Program-made: the position numbers and the translations under genes
Shown: one piece after another, positions 21,404 to 34,477 of the stretch
Layout of the letters: each line of letters begins with the position of its first letter
Position numbering within the stretch: the stretch's first letter is position 1
Notes under the pieces: model-generated
Databases searched by the model: none
Seen by the model: only the letters and a program-made list of their open reading frames with translations
What the model was told of the DNA's origin: nothing
Source of the DNA: Fonsecaea monophora
Lineage: Eukaryota; Ascomycota; Eurotiomycetes; Chaetothyriales; Herpotrichiellaceae
Length of the DNA stretch: 64,000 nucleotides
Assembly (NCBI RefSeq): GCF_001642475.1
Contig: NW_019173955.1
Span: forward strand, 1-64,000
Direction: 5' to 3'

Positions 21404-22400
21404 ATGGTCTCAGTTTCCCTCTCACTCTGGGTTGTACCTTTGCTCGTGCTTATGCACTTGTGCCTTTGCCTTGGTGACCTCAATACTCGTCAATCATGTG
21501 GCTCGGGATATCATCTCTGCTCACCTGACGGAAGTTCCACCAGGGATGTGCCCGAAATTGGTCCTGGATTGGCTAGGCTGTACCTCGATCTGATTCAAAC
21601 GGTCAATCCTCAACCTGCGCCAGTCCACCTCGTGTCGTCCGGCGAGGGAACTGTTCCTGCGCATCGAGCGAGCGAAACTCCAGGGAATTTATGCTGTAAG
21701 GCCTATTTTGTGACAACAACAACCACCACCCAACATCACGAACTGACTCTGAGCAGGTGCTGAAACAACCCAGTGCCTTTTAGTGCTGAGCTATAACGTT
21801 CCATTGTGTTGGGTACTATTCTCGCCTCTTTTTTCCTGGCCCTGGCTCATGCTTGGTGTTTCCCTCTAGGACAGGTTCACAACGAACTATTACCTTCCTG
21901 ATGGCTCTTATGGTTCGATTAGCACCGGAAACTATACCACTCCCAATGGCGACATTGCAAACCTGATCACAGGGAGCTATCGTCTGGCGGATGGGCAGAC
22001 GGGAAATATCTATCAGGGAGACACGCTTGAGGAACCAAACACCTCCACGTTGCCGATGCCAACGCCATGGACCAGTAAAGGAGTTGGCTCAGCGATACCC
22101 GCCAGTGAGGTAGGAGCTCGGCCAACCACCAATTTCTCAAGCATGCCGCTGTTGCCCACCCACACAAGCGGCTCGACTGTCAGTGCCAGCAGTGACCTGG
22201 CCACAATGACGACACTCTTTGGGGAAAACGTGACTTTAAGTAGCACACCGCTGGCATCGATCCCAACCAGAACACCACAGCCCAGCATTACGCCTCCAAT
22301 CACGAACAATGCCTTCGCGCAATCTCTTCGTAACTTGAAGCACCTGTGGCCGATGCTGATGACCTTTGTGGTGGTCACACAATTTGTATCACACGAATGA
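21404..22400 (+). CDS. Secreted fungal protein of unknown function, possibly surface-anchored
   Basis: Three exons (21404-21695, 21757-21812, 21870-22400) give 292 residues. A signal peptide is evident (SLWVVPLLVLMHLCLCLG). The mature region has a CGSGYHLCSPDG motif, a double-cysteine NLCC split by the first intron, an ETTQC segment, and then the block DRFTTNYYLPDGSYGSI and NYTTPNGDIANLITG. This order is shared by a family of Cys-containing secreted Pezizomycotina proteins whose function is unknown. The C-terminal half is Thr/Ser/Pro-rich and ends in a moderately hydrophobic segment (WPMLMTFVVVTQFV), so a GPI anchor or membrane tail is possible but weak. Introns are 61 and 57 bp with good borders. 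The middle exon is 56 bp. Confidence 0.75.
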
Positions 22401-23456
22401 GCGAGACAAACGGCATCTGTATGACCCGTGGAAAGAAAAATCTGGAATCAAATCCTATCATGTGGACATGGATGGTCGGCAGGTACAAGTCGGGATGCTG
22501 GCTATGGGAGTCATTTGGACCTGGGGCACACATGGACGGACAAATAGTGGACAGAGCACAAAGGGGATCACAACCATTGCAATAATGTCAGAGGACAAAA
22601 AGTGTCGCACAGTAGCTGAACAGGAATATCTCTCTTTTGTGACTCGTGAGGTTTCACTTCGCCGTATATCAGTAGGTAATCTCTTCTTATCTGTGGCGAG
22701 ATTATTGGGCCCTCTGTCCATTTATCCCACCTACTCCGTACTTGGGCTAAAAATCGCCGACTCGCGCATTTCTCATTATGCGCAACACCCCTCAGGCACC
22801 CCGTCCATCAGGCGGTTTGGTGGGGCAGGAGGACGGCATCATGAGGACCCTGCCCAGCTCCGCGACGGCAGTTTGTTGAATTTTGGTTGGTGCTATTCTC
22901 CTCCTCTACTTGTCCATGGTATCGCGGATGGTGTTCGAAGCTTGACCTCAACCAACTGCGGGCTTAACTGAAGTCCAGCTGTGCCTCCGCGACCTGTGCG
23001 CATCTTTAAACGGCTGCCAGGGGTCTGCAATGTGGTGTGACAGCCGCTCATTTGTTCTGCAGTCTGTGGTGCTTACCTGCCCAAGCCTAGTAGCCTGGCC
23101 AGCCCCCTCCAAACCGCCCGCTTCCACGGCTTTGCCCAAATAGTCATTTCTTGACGCTTAATCATCATCAACCACGCACTTCTCTCACCTCTTTGGTGCC
23201 TTCTCGCTCGAAGATCGCGCAGACGATCCCGGCATTCATTTCCAATCTCGAGTGTCTCGACTCCCTAACCGAAATCTATCCCTTCTCCTCCGCTTTCCAT
23301 CACCACATGCTTCGCCGTTATCCTCAGCGCTGCAACTGAGGTTGTCGTCGTTGCTGTCGCCCTCCGTGGATATTGGCTGCCTCCACATCGAGAGCCTAGA
23401 CCACTCAAGCCTGCAATATGACATGACCGCACTCGGCACGCTCTCAGCACGAGAAA
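22401..23456. promoter_or_regulatory. Promoter region of the hybrid histidine kinase gene
   Basis: About 1 kb without a supported gene. A 201-codon plus-strand opening (22366-22971) starts inside the previous gene's last exon and shows no family, so it is not called. The sequence before 23457 is C/T-rich. Confidence 0.45.
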
Positions 23457-26400
23457 ATGGAAGAAATCTTGGGGGAGGACCTACCCATCGCGCCGGCCAG
23501 GCTCTTTGAACGTTTATCCCAAGTACCGAATTATACATGGGATCGCTCGGTATCTCTATCAATCGCACCGAAACACGAGGTGAATGCTGATTTTGGATTG
23601 CTTGCAGTTCGTGCCATTCCACACTAGCTACGATCACTGGTGAGTTTTCCTCGAGTGACTGATCTCCAGAAGTCGCATTCTGCGGATAATAACTAACGGG
23701 TGCTCGAAACAGGCATGTCTACGGTGTACTACATAATCCAGACGTTGTCAACCCGCGCGAGTCAATAAGTACCTTAAACAGCTATTCCGTCCCCTCCGGT
23801 TCGACCAGAAGTTCTCCTAAACTCGATCCTTACCGTCCCGCCCTCCGGCACCATCACTGGAGTAGCATTAGCGGTACTTCGACCGACAGCGAGAATCTGT
23901 CGTCCAAAGGCGACCCGGATCCAATATGGATGCCTGTTGTGGCGCGCATCAGCACGCATGTCTTGCGTCTAGAAAGAGAGTTCTATTATAACCAGGCGAT
24001 CGTTAAGGATGCCGACCCGGAATGCGAACATACCGTGCGACCCCTTGAGATCTTCAAATTACCTACCACACCAGGTGATACCCGTCCCATAGTCGTCTGT
24101 GTATATGAAGCTCCGGGCAAAAACTATCTTCGGGAGGTTCTGGACATGGGACCAGCGTTCTATGGTCTCAACAACCACAGGATGAGTGTCGCCGATGGTA
24201 CTCCCGGAGAGCGAATACCACTCCAGGCATTTCTAGATTTTGCCGTTGGCGCCGCGGAAACACTGGAGCTGTTGCACCACGGTGCCAATAGTGTCCATGG
24301 CGAGGTTCGCTCAGACACTTTTCACTGGAACCGCGAGACAGGCGCGGTCAAACTGGCCAATGTTGGAAATGGGCCTCGAGCGTTCGAAAATCTGCTGTCG
24401 AGTGAGGGGTGGGCCAACCTCAGCCGCGAGATTGGAGTCAAGAATAAACTACATTTTATTGCTCCCGAGCAGACTGGGAGGTTACCAGCCGAACCCGATA
24501 GTCGCACAGATATATATAGCCTGGGGGTTCTCTTCTGGACACTGCTCACTGGACAGCCCGCCTTTGATGCCGAGACCCCTATCGACATCGTCCAGCGTGT
24601 TCTTACACATCGCCTTCCCTTGGTCACCGCAATCCGCATGGATGTTCCTGACGCCATTGCTCATATCATTGCAAAAATGACCCAGAAGCAGATGGATGAG
24701 CGATATCATTCAATGAGTGGTCTTAGGTATGATTTGGTGCAGATTCAAAAATACCTAGGTGAAGGAGACCAGGAAAAGATCAAAAACTACAAGGTCGGGC
24801 AACGAGACGTTTCATCCTTCTTCATTCTACCCACCAAACAATTTGGCCGACATGCGGAGACGGAACGTATCACCAAGATCATCGACAAGGCTCAGAAGCG
24901 GCACAGCGCGTCGAGCGCAAGACCGTCCCCTTCACAACATGGTCTTTTGAGTGCTGGGTCCAATTCTTCCGTTTCAGACAGTCGCATGGATGGAGCGGAA
25001 GAGGCCCCGGGCTCTGACGATTCAAGCTCGTTCGGTTTCCGGGAGTCTCGGAGTAATTCTACCACTATTGGATTGGATGGCGCCTACACTCCGGGTTATA
25101 GCAGCAAACCCAATCTCAATTTGTTGGGAAAGCGTACTCGAGGCATCGCCGACCCCAGGATCGCGCCATTGGACGTCTTGTCCGACCGGGACAGCAATTT
25201 CTCGGGTGGTTTGCAGCCTGCAACTGATATACTACCCGGGATGATGAACCGAAGGAGAAACAGCCACAAGTACAAGCGAAGGTCAAAGACCGAGGTCATA
25301 AGCATCCTGGGGCCAGCAGGAGTTGGTAAGACTGCTTTGATCAAGGCAGTGCAGCCTGTTATCCGTCGCCATGGCTATTTCGCCCTTGGCCGATTTGATA
25401 GGGCGCGACCTTCTCCTTTTGAACCCTTGATCAAGGTCATGGCAAGCCTCTTCCGCCAGATCTTCTCCGAGAAAGATGTCAATACACCGTATCACGAGCA
25501 CCTTCGCGCTCACGTTACACCCTTCTGGCCGATCCTCCACTCGATGTTGGATCTTCCTTCGACGCTACTTGATGTCACGGTCCTCTCCAAGAAGCTCTTG
25601 GTTAAAACAGATACCGCAAACCAGAGCATCAACACCGAAGTTCCCACAATTGACAGCAATGGTCCCAAAACGCATGTGATTCCGCCTCACCAAGGCACGT
25701 GGGATGCCAATGACTTTTTGCGGGGACCAGCCAACACCAAGTCCATTCGACTAATCAACACGTATATGGACGTCTTACGCACAATCTGTACTGGGAAGCT
25801 CATCTGCGTCTGCTTGGACGACTTGCAATATGCTGATGGTGAATCAATCGAACTGCTGATGCATATCATCAGAGCGAAGGTGCCGGTTGTGCTTATGCTA
25901 TCAAGCAGAGTGGAGGATGGGAACATTCCTGAACCGATGGTCAAACTTCTCGATCTCGATTCTACCAACAAGATCGAATTGGCAAATCTGCGCGAGAAGC
26001 ATGTCTTTGAATACGTAGCAGCAACAATGTCTCAACCTGTGGAGACCGTTCTACCCCTTGCTGCCGTCGTCTACGCCAAATCTGAAGGGAATCCATTCCT
26101 CGTCAAGGATATTCTCCAGACATGTTATCAACGGAACTGTCTGTGGTATGATTGGAAAGAATCAGGTTGGCAGTTCGATCTAGACAAGATTTTCAATGAG
26201 TTCAGCAGTGAAGGCTGCACGGACAATGGCTATCTGACACGTCGGCTACAAGAATTACCGCCCGCCGCAAGGTCAATCCTCGCATGGGCCTCTTTGATCG
26301 GGACGACTTTCTCCTTCAAGCTAATCCAATCCATTGTGACCGGGGATTTCTTCTACAGCAGCGGAAGAGATCAGACCCACGATGCAACTTGTCCCAAACG

Positions 26401-29400
26401 CGCCAAATTAATCAATCTATCGGAAACCGATTGCATCAATGCACTTCAACAACTCGTCAACATGTACATCATCAATCCAGGCGAGACCGATGACGAATTT
26501 CGCTTTGCGCACGGGCGATACTTGAAAGCGGCGAATGAAATGCGCGAGTGTCAGAACACCACCAAGATGCATTTCATTATTGCTCAAGCGATGATGACGT
26601 ACCTCAGTCAGTGCAAGTATAATTTGTACCCTTTGGCACGTCACATATGTCTGTCTGCAGATATTGTGAAAGAGAGGATTCCAACTCGCATGCGCTACCG
26701 CGATGTTCTTTGGCGGGGAGCGCAAAAGGCAATTGAAACTGGCGCGAAGCCTACGGGCCTGTGGTACTATAAGACTGCGCTCCAGTTGCTACAAGACGAC
26801 AAATGGAACACGGATAATCCAGATGTCTTCTACGATGAAACTCTTCAACTTCACGTTAATACCGCGGAAATCATGTATCTTCAGGGAGAGGAAGCAGCGG
26901 CTCTGGAACTTCTCAACGAGACATTTTCCCATGCACGGTGCTCGGCAGACAAAACCAGGTCATACATCCTAAAAGGACGTGTGCTGGCTTCTCAAGGCAA
27001 CTTCATGGACGCATTCGTGAGCCAAAGAGAATGTCTGGCAGGGCTAGGCCTTCCGCTGCCAGAAGTAACCTGGGAGGAATGCGACGCCGAATTCAAGAAG
27101 CTAGAACTCCGACTTCAACAACTCGATAAGGAGGCACTCCTGACGGCCCCATTGAGCGAAGACAAAACCGTAATCGCTCTTGGTACCGTTCTCTCGGAAG
27201 CCCTCGGCGCTCTCTACTGGTCGAACGCTCTGCTCTGGTATCAACTCGTCATCGCTTTTGTCAATACAATTCTCGATCGTGGTGTTTTCATTCAGGCAGG
27301 GGTCGGCTTCACCATGCTTGGTGCTGCTGCGATCGGCCGCTTCAAGGACATCGAGTTGGGCCTCTCTTATGGCGACCTTGCCCAAGAATTCTACACCATG
27401 TTTGATGATGCTTGGACGCGAGGCAGGGGTTGGACCCTGTACACACTCTTTATTGGTCACTACCAGACTCCGGTCCGAAATCTTCTCCCTATCCTCGATA
27501 GCGCGCTCGAATATTCCCTCTCATCCGGGGACAAGTTTGTTAGCATCCTGAACGTTGGATCCATGGCTCTTTCAAGATTTTGGGCTGGACAGGATCTCGG
27601 TGAAGTGGAGGCGTTCTGCAATTATGGCCCAGAAGAGTTTGATGATTGGGCCAAAGATCGACGAGGGGGAACACTCCTGATTGTTATCAGACAGGTCGCC
27701 CGGGCGCTGCAAGGCAAAACAATCGCAGCGGATGCGGCCACTCTTCTCGACGACGAAGATCATCGGACCGAGTTGTGGTTGGATGAGTGTGGGAAGTACG
27801 CCGCCAATGCACAACGTTCTCGCGACATATACCACGCGATGTCGCTCGTCGCGTACCATTTGATGGGCTATCACGAGTACGTCGTCAAAAAGGGGAGGGA
27901 GCTGCTCGCCGGAAGTCTTGACGAACTTTGGTCTAACAGACCTACCTGTGGCACTCGCTTCTACCTGGGCTTGTCGCTCATCGCGCTTGCAAAGGAGAAG
28001 CCCGAAGAGGAGCGTGGACCTTATATCGAAGAAGCGAGGGAGATGAAACGCTTTATTGACGACTGGGGTAAAGTCAATGACGTGAACTACTTTGCCTGGT
28101 CCAGGATACTTGAATCCGCGATTTCCGACATAACACAAGTGTACTACCACGTCACTTCCAACCTCGAAATGGCCATTGACCACTGTCAAGTCCATGGCTT
28201 TGCAATGGAGGAGGCGCTGGCTATGGAAATGCAGGCGGATTTTCTGCTCATGCGAGGAGCAAAGAGAGCCGGCAAGGTCATGATTCAAGAAGCCATTGCC
28301 GCTTGGAATAGAATCAATGCCGCTGGGAAAGCTCGACAACTTCAAGAGAAGCATGAGTGGCTGATCAAAACCGCCACTACCTCGAGGACCATGGACGCCA
28401 CTACCCAGACCCAGGATTTGCACGCATTAACAGTCGGTGAAGATGCGCAGATCCAGAACAAGCGCGAGTATACAAACCAGTGGGTACAACCGAAGGCAGC
28501 GGTTGCGACCCAAACGCCCCAGGATGTGCCTGGCCTGGGCCTGGATATCCTAGATCTCACGTCTATCCTCGAGTTCTCACGCGTCATTAGTTCAGAGCTT
28601 CAAATCAACAATCTCCTATCCAAGATGATTTCAGTCATTCTGGAATCTGTTGGAGGTCAAGCAGAGTTCTGCGCAATCGTTATCGACTCTGAGGATCAAG
28701 GATGGTGTGTCGCGGCAAGCGCAGACCATGAAACAGGTGTCAAGACTTACCCTGATGGGATTCCTTTCTCTGAGGTCGACGATCAAGCTGCCCAGCAAAT
28801 CACCCATTACCTCCTTCGGACGAAAGAGACTGTGTTTGTGCACAACGTGCTCGAGGATGATCGGTTTTCCAATGTTGGTGATGCCTACTTAGCAAGGAAT
28901 CCTCACGGCCGGTCCATCATTGCCATTCCTATCATCCAAGCTGATCATTTGATGGGTGTCATCCATCTGGAGGGGCGGCCAAACGCCTTTACCCAGCGCA
29001 ACATGATCGTCCTCAACCTTCTCACCAATCAGGTTGCCATCTCCCTTGGCAATGCGCTCCTTTACAGAAAGGTTCGCAAGGTTAGCGCATCAAATGCGAG
29101 CATGGTCGAGTCGCAGAAGCGCGCCCTCGTGGCAGCTCGCGAGGCAGAAGCTAAAGCCAAGAAGGCCGAGGCCGAGGCCATGCACAATGTCAAACTGAAG
29201 GAGGAGGCAGCGAAGGCAAAGTCAATTTTCCTCGCCAACGTCAGTCACGAACTCCGAACTCCACTCAACGGCGTGATTGGTATGTCCGAATTGCTCAAGG
29301 GCACTCCTTTGAGTAAAGAGCAAGAACAATATGCGGACAGCATCCGGGTCTGTGCAGATACTCTCCTTACCGTTATCAACGACATCCTGGACTTTTCGAA

Positions 29401-30919
29401 GCTCGAGGCCGGCAAGATGCAGATGTTCACAGTCCCTCTAAATTTGAAAGAGACTATCACCGAGGTGGTGCGGGCGCTAGCCTACACTAATCAGGAGCAC
29501 GGGCTCAAGACCGTCGAAGATCTTCAGATAGACGATAACCTGGTCCTCGGTGACCCTGTTCGCCTTCACCAGATATTTATGAACCTCCTGAGCAATGCCT
29601 ACAAATTCACTCCCAAGGGTTCCGTCACGGTCAGAGCTCGAAAGAATGCCGAAACGAGAGACAAGGTCAAGATTACATGCTCTGTTGCCGATACAGGTAT
29701 CGGTATCACGCAGGAGCAGCTCACGCGCCTTTTCCAACCTTTTTCGCAAGCCGACTCGTCCACGGCGCGTTCATATGGAGGCAGCGGCCTTGGTCTCAGC
29801 ATCTGCAAGGCCATGATCGAAAATGTTCTCGGTGGAAAGATCTGGATTGAATCAACGCCTGGCGTCGGCACGACGGTGTCATTCACACTTACATTCCAAA
29901 AGGCACCCAAGAACAGCAGTGTGCCCAACGAGATTCAAATTTCGGCCAAGGACCCAGACCCCATGGCAAATTGGTCACAGTCGGCCAGTCCAGAGACAGA
30001 GCAAAAGACTTACAGTTTCTGTGATCTGAGCAAGGTTCCCCGTGAGGAATTGCGTGTCTGCATCGCTGAGGATAACCAGATCAACAGGAAAATTGCCATC
30101 TCGTTTGTCAACCGGCTTGGCTTGAAATGTGAAGCTTATGAGGATGGGAAGCAAGCCTACGAAGCTTTGCAGACCAAGAGTAGGGAAGGGAAGCCATTCC
30201 ACCTGGTCCTGATGGATGTCCAGATGCCTGTACTGGATGGTTACGAAGCCACCAAAGCGATTAGAGCCGATGCGGACCCCAATGTCAGTCGAGTCCTGAT
30301 TATCGCCATGACGGCTTCGGCAATTCGTGGCGACAGAGAGAAGTGCCTCGAGGCCGGAATGAATGACTACCTTGCCAAACCTGTCCGTCAAACTGCTCTA
30401 AAAGCTATGCTGGACGAATACCTCCACAAGAGTAAAGGAGCGGCAGAGAACTTTATGAAGAGTTCCGCGTCCAAACCAGCCACTGTCGGTGGCGCCAATG
30501 GCGCTGCAGAAGGCGGTAGCAAGTCTGGCAGCTCGACTCCGAACCGTCAAGACCCACCGATGAGCCCGATAGAAAGACCGAAACTGCGACGCCCATTCAA
30601 GAGGGTTATGAAGAAAGTCGAAGCCAGCGTCGCCGAGGTGAGCGGAGAGACCAACAACGAATCCAAGACCACAGGGGCAGAGAATGGTGAAGCTGCAACC
30701 CCGAGTCCTCCGAGTGGCAAAAGAGCAACAGATGAATTAGGGAAGATCACCTCGGACCAAGTCACTCCCAAACCGGCTCTGGAAATTGGTATATCAACCA
30801 CCAATGGACATGTCAATGGCGAGGTGAACGGCACCGGCCATGACACCGAGGCAGCGCCGTCGTTCACCTTGACGGAACGACCGGCCAACACAGATCATAC
30901 AAAGGCGGAACCATCGTGA
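23457..30919 (+). CDS. Group X hybrid histidine kinase with pseudokinase and ATPase domains
   Basis: Very large two-component sensor (2443 residues) of the fungal group related to S. pombe Mak2/Mak3 and Candida Chk1, which act in oxidative-stress, cell-wall and cell-cycle phosphorelays upstream of an HPt protein. Three exons (23457-23549, 23608-23639, 23713-30919). In order: an N-terminal kinase-like domain (about 120-400) with FIAPEQTGRL and DIYSLGVLFW; an AAA/NACHT-like ATPase with P-loop GPAGVGKTAL near 575; a long TPR-like helical region; GAF (about 1660-1830); coiled coil rich in Glu/Ala/Lys; HisKA with SHELRTPLNG near 1886; HATPase_c with DTGIGI and GGSGLGLSI; receiver domain with phospho-acceptor Asp in LMDVQMP (about 2210) and Lys in LAKPV; and a disordered tail. 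The 58 bp first intron gives DRS-FVPFHTSYDHWHVYG. In the kinase-like domain HRD is replaced by HGE and DFG is lost, so it is probably a pseudokinase. Confidence 0.93.
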
Positions 30920-32174
30920 GGAGATAGGGAAGAACACGGATTAGAATCTTGGCTTTGGAATGATGATATGATAGCGTACGGTACATGGCGTCATGAATAT
31001 AGAAAGGGACAAGCTGGAGGCGGTGGCGGCAATATGCAATATCGATGCATTGATCAGCACGAGCTGATCGGGTTATTGTTGTACTCCCTGTTAGGGCTGG
31101 GACTCTTAAGGTCACGCTTTTTTTTTGTCTCAAGTGGACTTGAGTGGAAAAGCGTTGATGCAGCCATACAGTATATGGTATTTGGCTGGGAGCAGGGAAG
31201 AGGCGTGGGCTGGTTAGCCAACCTTTTCCTTTGCATGGAATGAGAAGCCTTTCTGTCCATACAACCTGACCCAGGACCGGTACCAGTCAACTCATCGAGA
31301 GTATCTGTCCTCGCAGCTCGCCCACCGCATGATGATAATAAGAATAACCGCCATTCGCTGGTATAGGCCAGAAATAGTCCAAAAATAGACTAGTGCGCCA
31401 AGCGAAGTGAGGCCACAGCCAATAATATTGATGCGTGGGTTCGCCGCCGCTGCATCTTCAAACCACGCAATTTACGCCGATAAGCGCGAGGAGACGAGAC
31501 TCGGTGTGTGCAACTTGCCCCGTCGCCATTTATGACACTGTATGCGGTCGACCTCTGAAGCTGGGTAATATCAGACACAGCCTCGATTGCGGACACAATG
31601 GCCCCAGTTCCCCCGTCGACTTGAGTGGTTTGGGGAAGCGACTGGCCATTTTCGTCTTCGTGGTTTAAGACAAATGCTCCTGATCGGTTTCGTGTGTGCC
31701 ACCTCTGTCTATTTCGAGGGTCACGAGCGTGGATCCTGGTCTCTACTGGCTGCGACTCCTGGACAAATCTCTGTTTCAGCCTTCTCCCTTCTCGTGCTGG
31801 ATGCCCATGGTTACCGTCTGCTTCGATTTACAACCACTTCAAGACTCCGCTCGATTGTTGCGCGCGCGAGGACTCGCCTTCAGAATGTCTTGTATTCTGG
31901 TCCACGGCGACAACGCTGCATGGCCACCACAAGGTCAACATGCTGGAGCAAGGTTGAAGTGACATTCGACCCACGCTCTCGTGCATACAAAAGGCTTCAA
32001 TTCCTCGTCGACATGTAGCACCTTCTATCATCGTCCATCACAAACTCTCGTCTTTTTTGCTTTTCCTTGCAGTCCTTCGCTTTCTACATTCGCTTTCCAG
32101 GAGAATTCGATCGTTTACAACACGGCCAGGTTCGCTCGTTCAGATCTCTTTGTTTTGTTCCAATAATCGCCGCC
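30920..32174. promoter_or_regulatory. Intergenic region, promoter of the CFEM gene
   Basis: About 1.25 kb without a supported gene. A CT-rich leader (about 32015-32110) precedes the ATG at 32175. Open frames here are short or of skewed composition. Confidence 0.45.
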
Positions 32175-34477
32175 ATGAAATCTGCATTGAATGCTGGTCT
32201 CGTGGCCACTGTTTGGCTCCTACAGCAGGCTGTTGCGACGGGCTGGGGCGATTCGCCAACCTTTTCCAGCGTTTCTAATACTAACAACAATTGCTCGGTT
32301 GACCAGCAGAGTGGGTTTGACTGGTCTGGGCTGCCGACTGGGTCATTCAATAACTATGGAGGATTCGGCTTCAGTGGCTTTTCCTGCCAGAACTCCTTCC
32401 AGCCCAATTCAAAGAAAAGATCGCTTCGCATCCGTGATGACTTTCAGGTAAGGACACCAGTCTACCGAGCTTTGGAGACAGCTGACTGACCGGTGTTAAG
32501 TCTAAATGCATCCAAGGCAAAGTGAGCAAGTCTTCCAACAGTGGCCCGAAGTTCTCTTGCGGCCAGGATGACCAGTTCTCCATCACGCACATGCAAGTTT
32601 CTGTTTCCTTTGACACCGATCTGGACTTTATCTTCTCCATGCCCGATGGCTCCACCTGCAAACACACTGCGTCTTGCAGCGCAAGCGGCACCACCGTGGA
32701 GAACACGCAGTGCGGTGGAGCGAAATCCGTGTCGTTCCAGATGCCTCCGAGTAGCAATGGCAACGGTTGCGATATCGGGATTCACTCGATTGGCTTTGAC
32801 TGCAGCTCCTCGTCACCTCCTCCCTCGTCTTCTTCGACGACGACAGCTCCAGCCACTTCGACCACCAGCACGCCTGTGACCACAACTACAACTTCGCCAG
32901 TCGAAACCACCACAACTACGTCAAAGGTCGATACGACAACCACGACTACTTCGGGTGAACAGACTACCACGAGTACTACATCACTTGCGGGTTCAACCAC
33001 AACCACGCCTGAGCAAACTCCAAGCACTACCACTCCCTCCACCGAACAAACTCCAAGCACTACCACTCCCTCCACCGAACAAACTTCGAGTTCTTCTCTT
33101 ACATCTACGACCACACCCCAAGAGACTCCAGGTACCACCACAACTACACCTTCTGCTGGTCAGACCACAAGCCCTTCAACCTCACCGAGTCAGCAGTCTA
33201 CTAGCAGCTCAGATTTTGTCACTACAACCACGGCTGACACGACAAGCTCGACCGAGACTGCGACCGACGTGATCACGACGGAAATTGTGGTGACGACACT
33301 TACCACTTGTCCTGTAACCAACACCCGCACGAGTGGCACCGAGACTGTGACTGAGACGACCAACACCATCTCAACAATCACAATCACCTCAACCTCGACG
33401 GTCTGTACCCGTTGCAACAGGCCTCCACCCTCGACACTCTCTACTGCTACACTTCCCCCTGTCACTACAAAAACACCTCCAACATCTCCACCTGCGTCGC
33501 CTCCGCCATCGTCCTCCCCGACCACACCAGCTCAAACCCCGCCACCCTCATCATCTGCTACGACTCCACCATCTGAGTCATCAACGCCGTCACAGCCTGT
33601 CTCCACACCCACCTCATCCCCAGCCTCGTCACCACCAGCTGCACCTCCGGCACAGCCAACATCCCCCTGCCCCTCGGTACTGCCCTCCTGCATGAACACG
33701 TGGCTTTCGCTTGTGCCCAAATGCGCCTCGAACTCGGACACGACATGCTTCTGCCCTTCGCAGCAGTTCATCAATTCCGTCCAACAGTGTGTCTCTGCGT
33801 GGGGGGCGTCGAATGACGAGATTACTGCAGCGTTGTCATACCTGGCCGGGATTTGCGCCGATTTTGTCCCGCAAAATCCGGGCATCTGCACTGGTGTACC
33901 GAGCACCATCACGCTTGTGGCTACGCCTGCGCCTACTGTGTCGGTGACAGATACAGTAGGAACGCAGGTGCAGACGGTGACCAACACTGGCACGGTCACC
34001 AATGGCAACGGCCGTGGACCGCGACCTCCTGCCTCTGGGTCAGGTGTCTCTGCTCCATCTCCGACCCCGTCGGTCGCCTTCCCTGTCACCACCGTGACGT
34101 TCACACGCACTTCTTCGGGGAGTACCATTACCACCGCGGTTACAGTCCCACAGGTCACCTTTGTCACTGTCCAACCTACCGGGTCTGCTGATTCCCCTGC
34201 AGGCGGCAATAGCGGTAACAGGGAAGTTGGCTTGGTACCTATGCCCACTGCTCCTCTTGCGGGTGGTTCCGGATTTGGATCTGCCTCTGGGTCTGGGAAC
34301 GGAGGGGCAGAAGCTGCGGCCACAGCCACGAGCTTCGTGCCTGGGCCTACGGGCTCGAGCACTGGCGCGGGGACACCCTCGGTCACCCCGGACATCTTCA
34401 CCGGGGCTGCAACCAGGCAGAGCGTTGCTTGGGGCGTTCTTGCGGGGGTATTGGGTCTTGTTGCCTTTTTGGTGTGA
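32175..34477 (+). CDS. CFEM-domain, probable GPI-anchored cell-wall protein
   Basis: Cell-surface protein of 749 residues in two exons (32175-32447, 32501-34477). Layout: a signal peptide (MKSALNAGLVATVWLLQQAVA); an N-terminal globular domain with cysteines and GPKFSCGQDDQF; a stalk of about 280 Ser/Thr/Pro residues that should be heavily O-mannosylated; a CFEM-like module at about residues 480-556 with eight cysteines, including the signature Asp just before CFC (SDTTCFC); a second Thr/Gly-rich linker; and a C-terminal hydrophobic tail (VAWGVLAGVLGLVAFLV) fitting GPI attachment. CFEM domains bind haem in some fungi and contribute to surface adhesion in others. Placing CFEM deep in the chain rather than just after the signal is unusual. 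The stalk contains a 33 bp DNA duplication at 33014-33079. Confidence 0.88.
33014..33079 (+). repeat. Tandem duplication, 33 bp x 2, in the CFEM gene stalk
   Basis: Two identical adjacent 33 bp units encode the repeated peptide block TPSTTTPSTEQ. Being in-frame and identical, it is recent and probably length-variable between strains. Confidence 0.9.

Noticed and set aside
22366..22971. 201-codon plus-strand ORF after the secreted protein gene
   Set aside because: It starts inside the previous coding exon in a different frame, and its composition is unlike any protein family I know.
23580..23607. 28 bp intron in the histidine kinase gene using donor GTGAAT
   Set aside because: Too short for fungal splicing. 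An upstream donor (GTATCT, 23550) gives a normal 58 bp intron and keeps the frame and conserved sequence.
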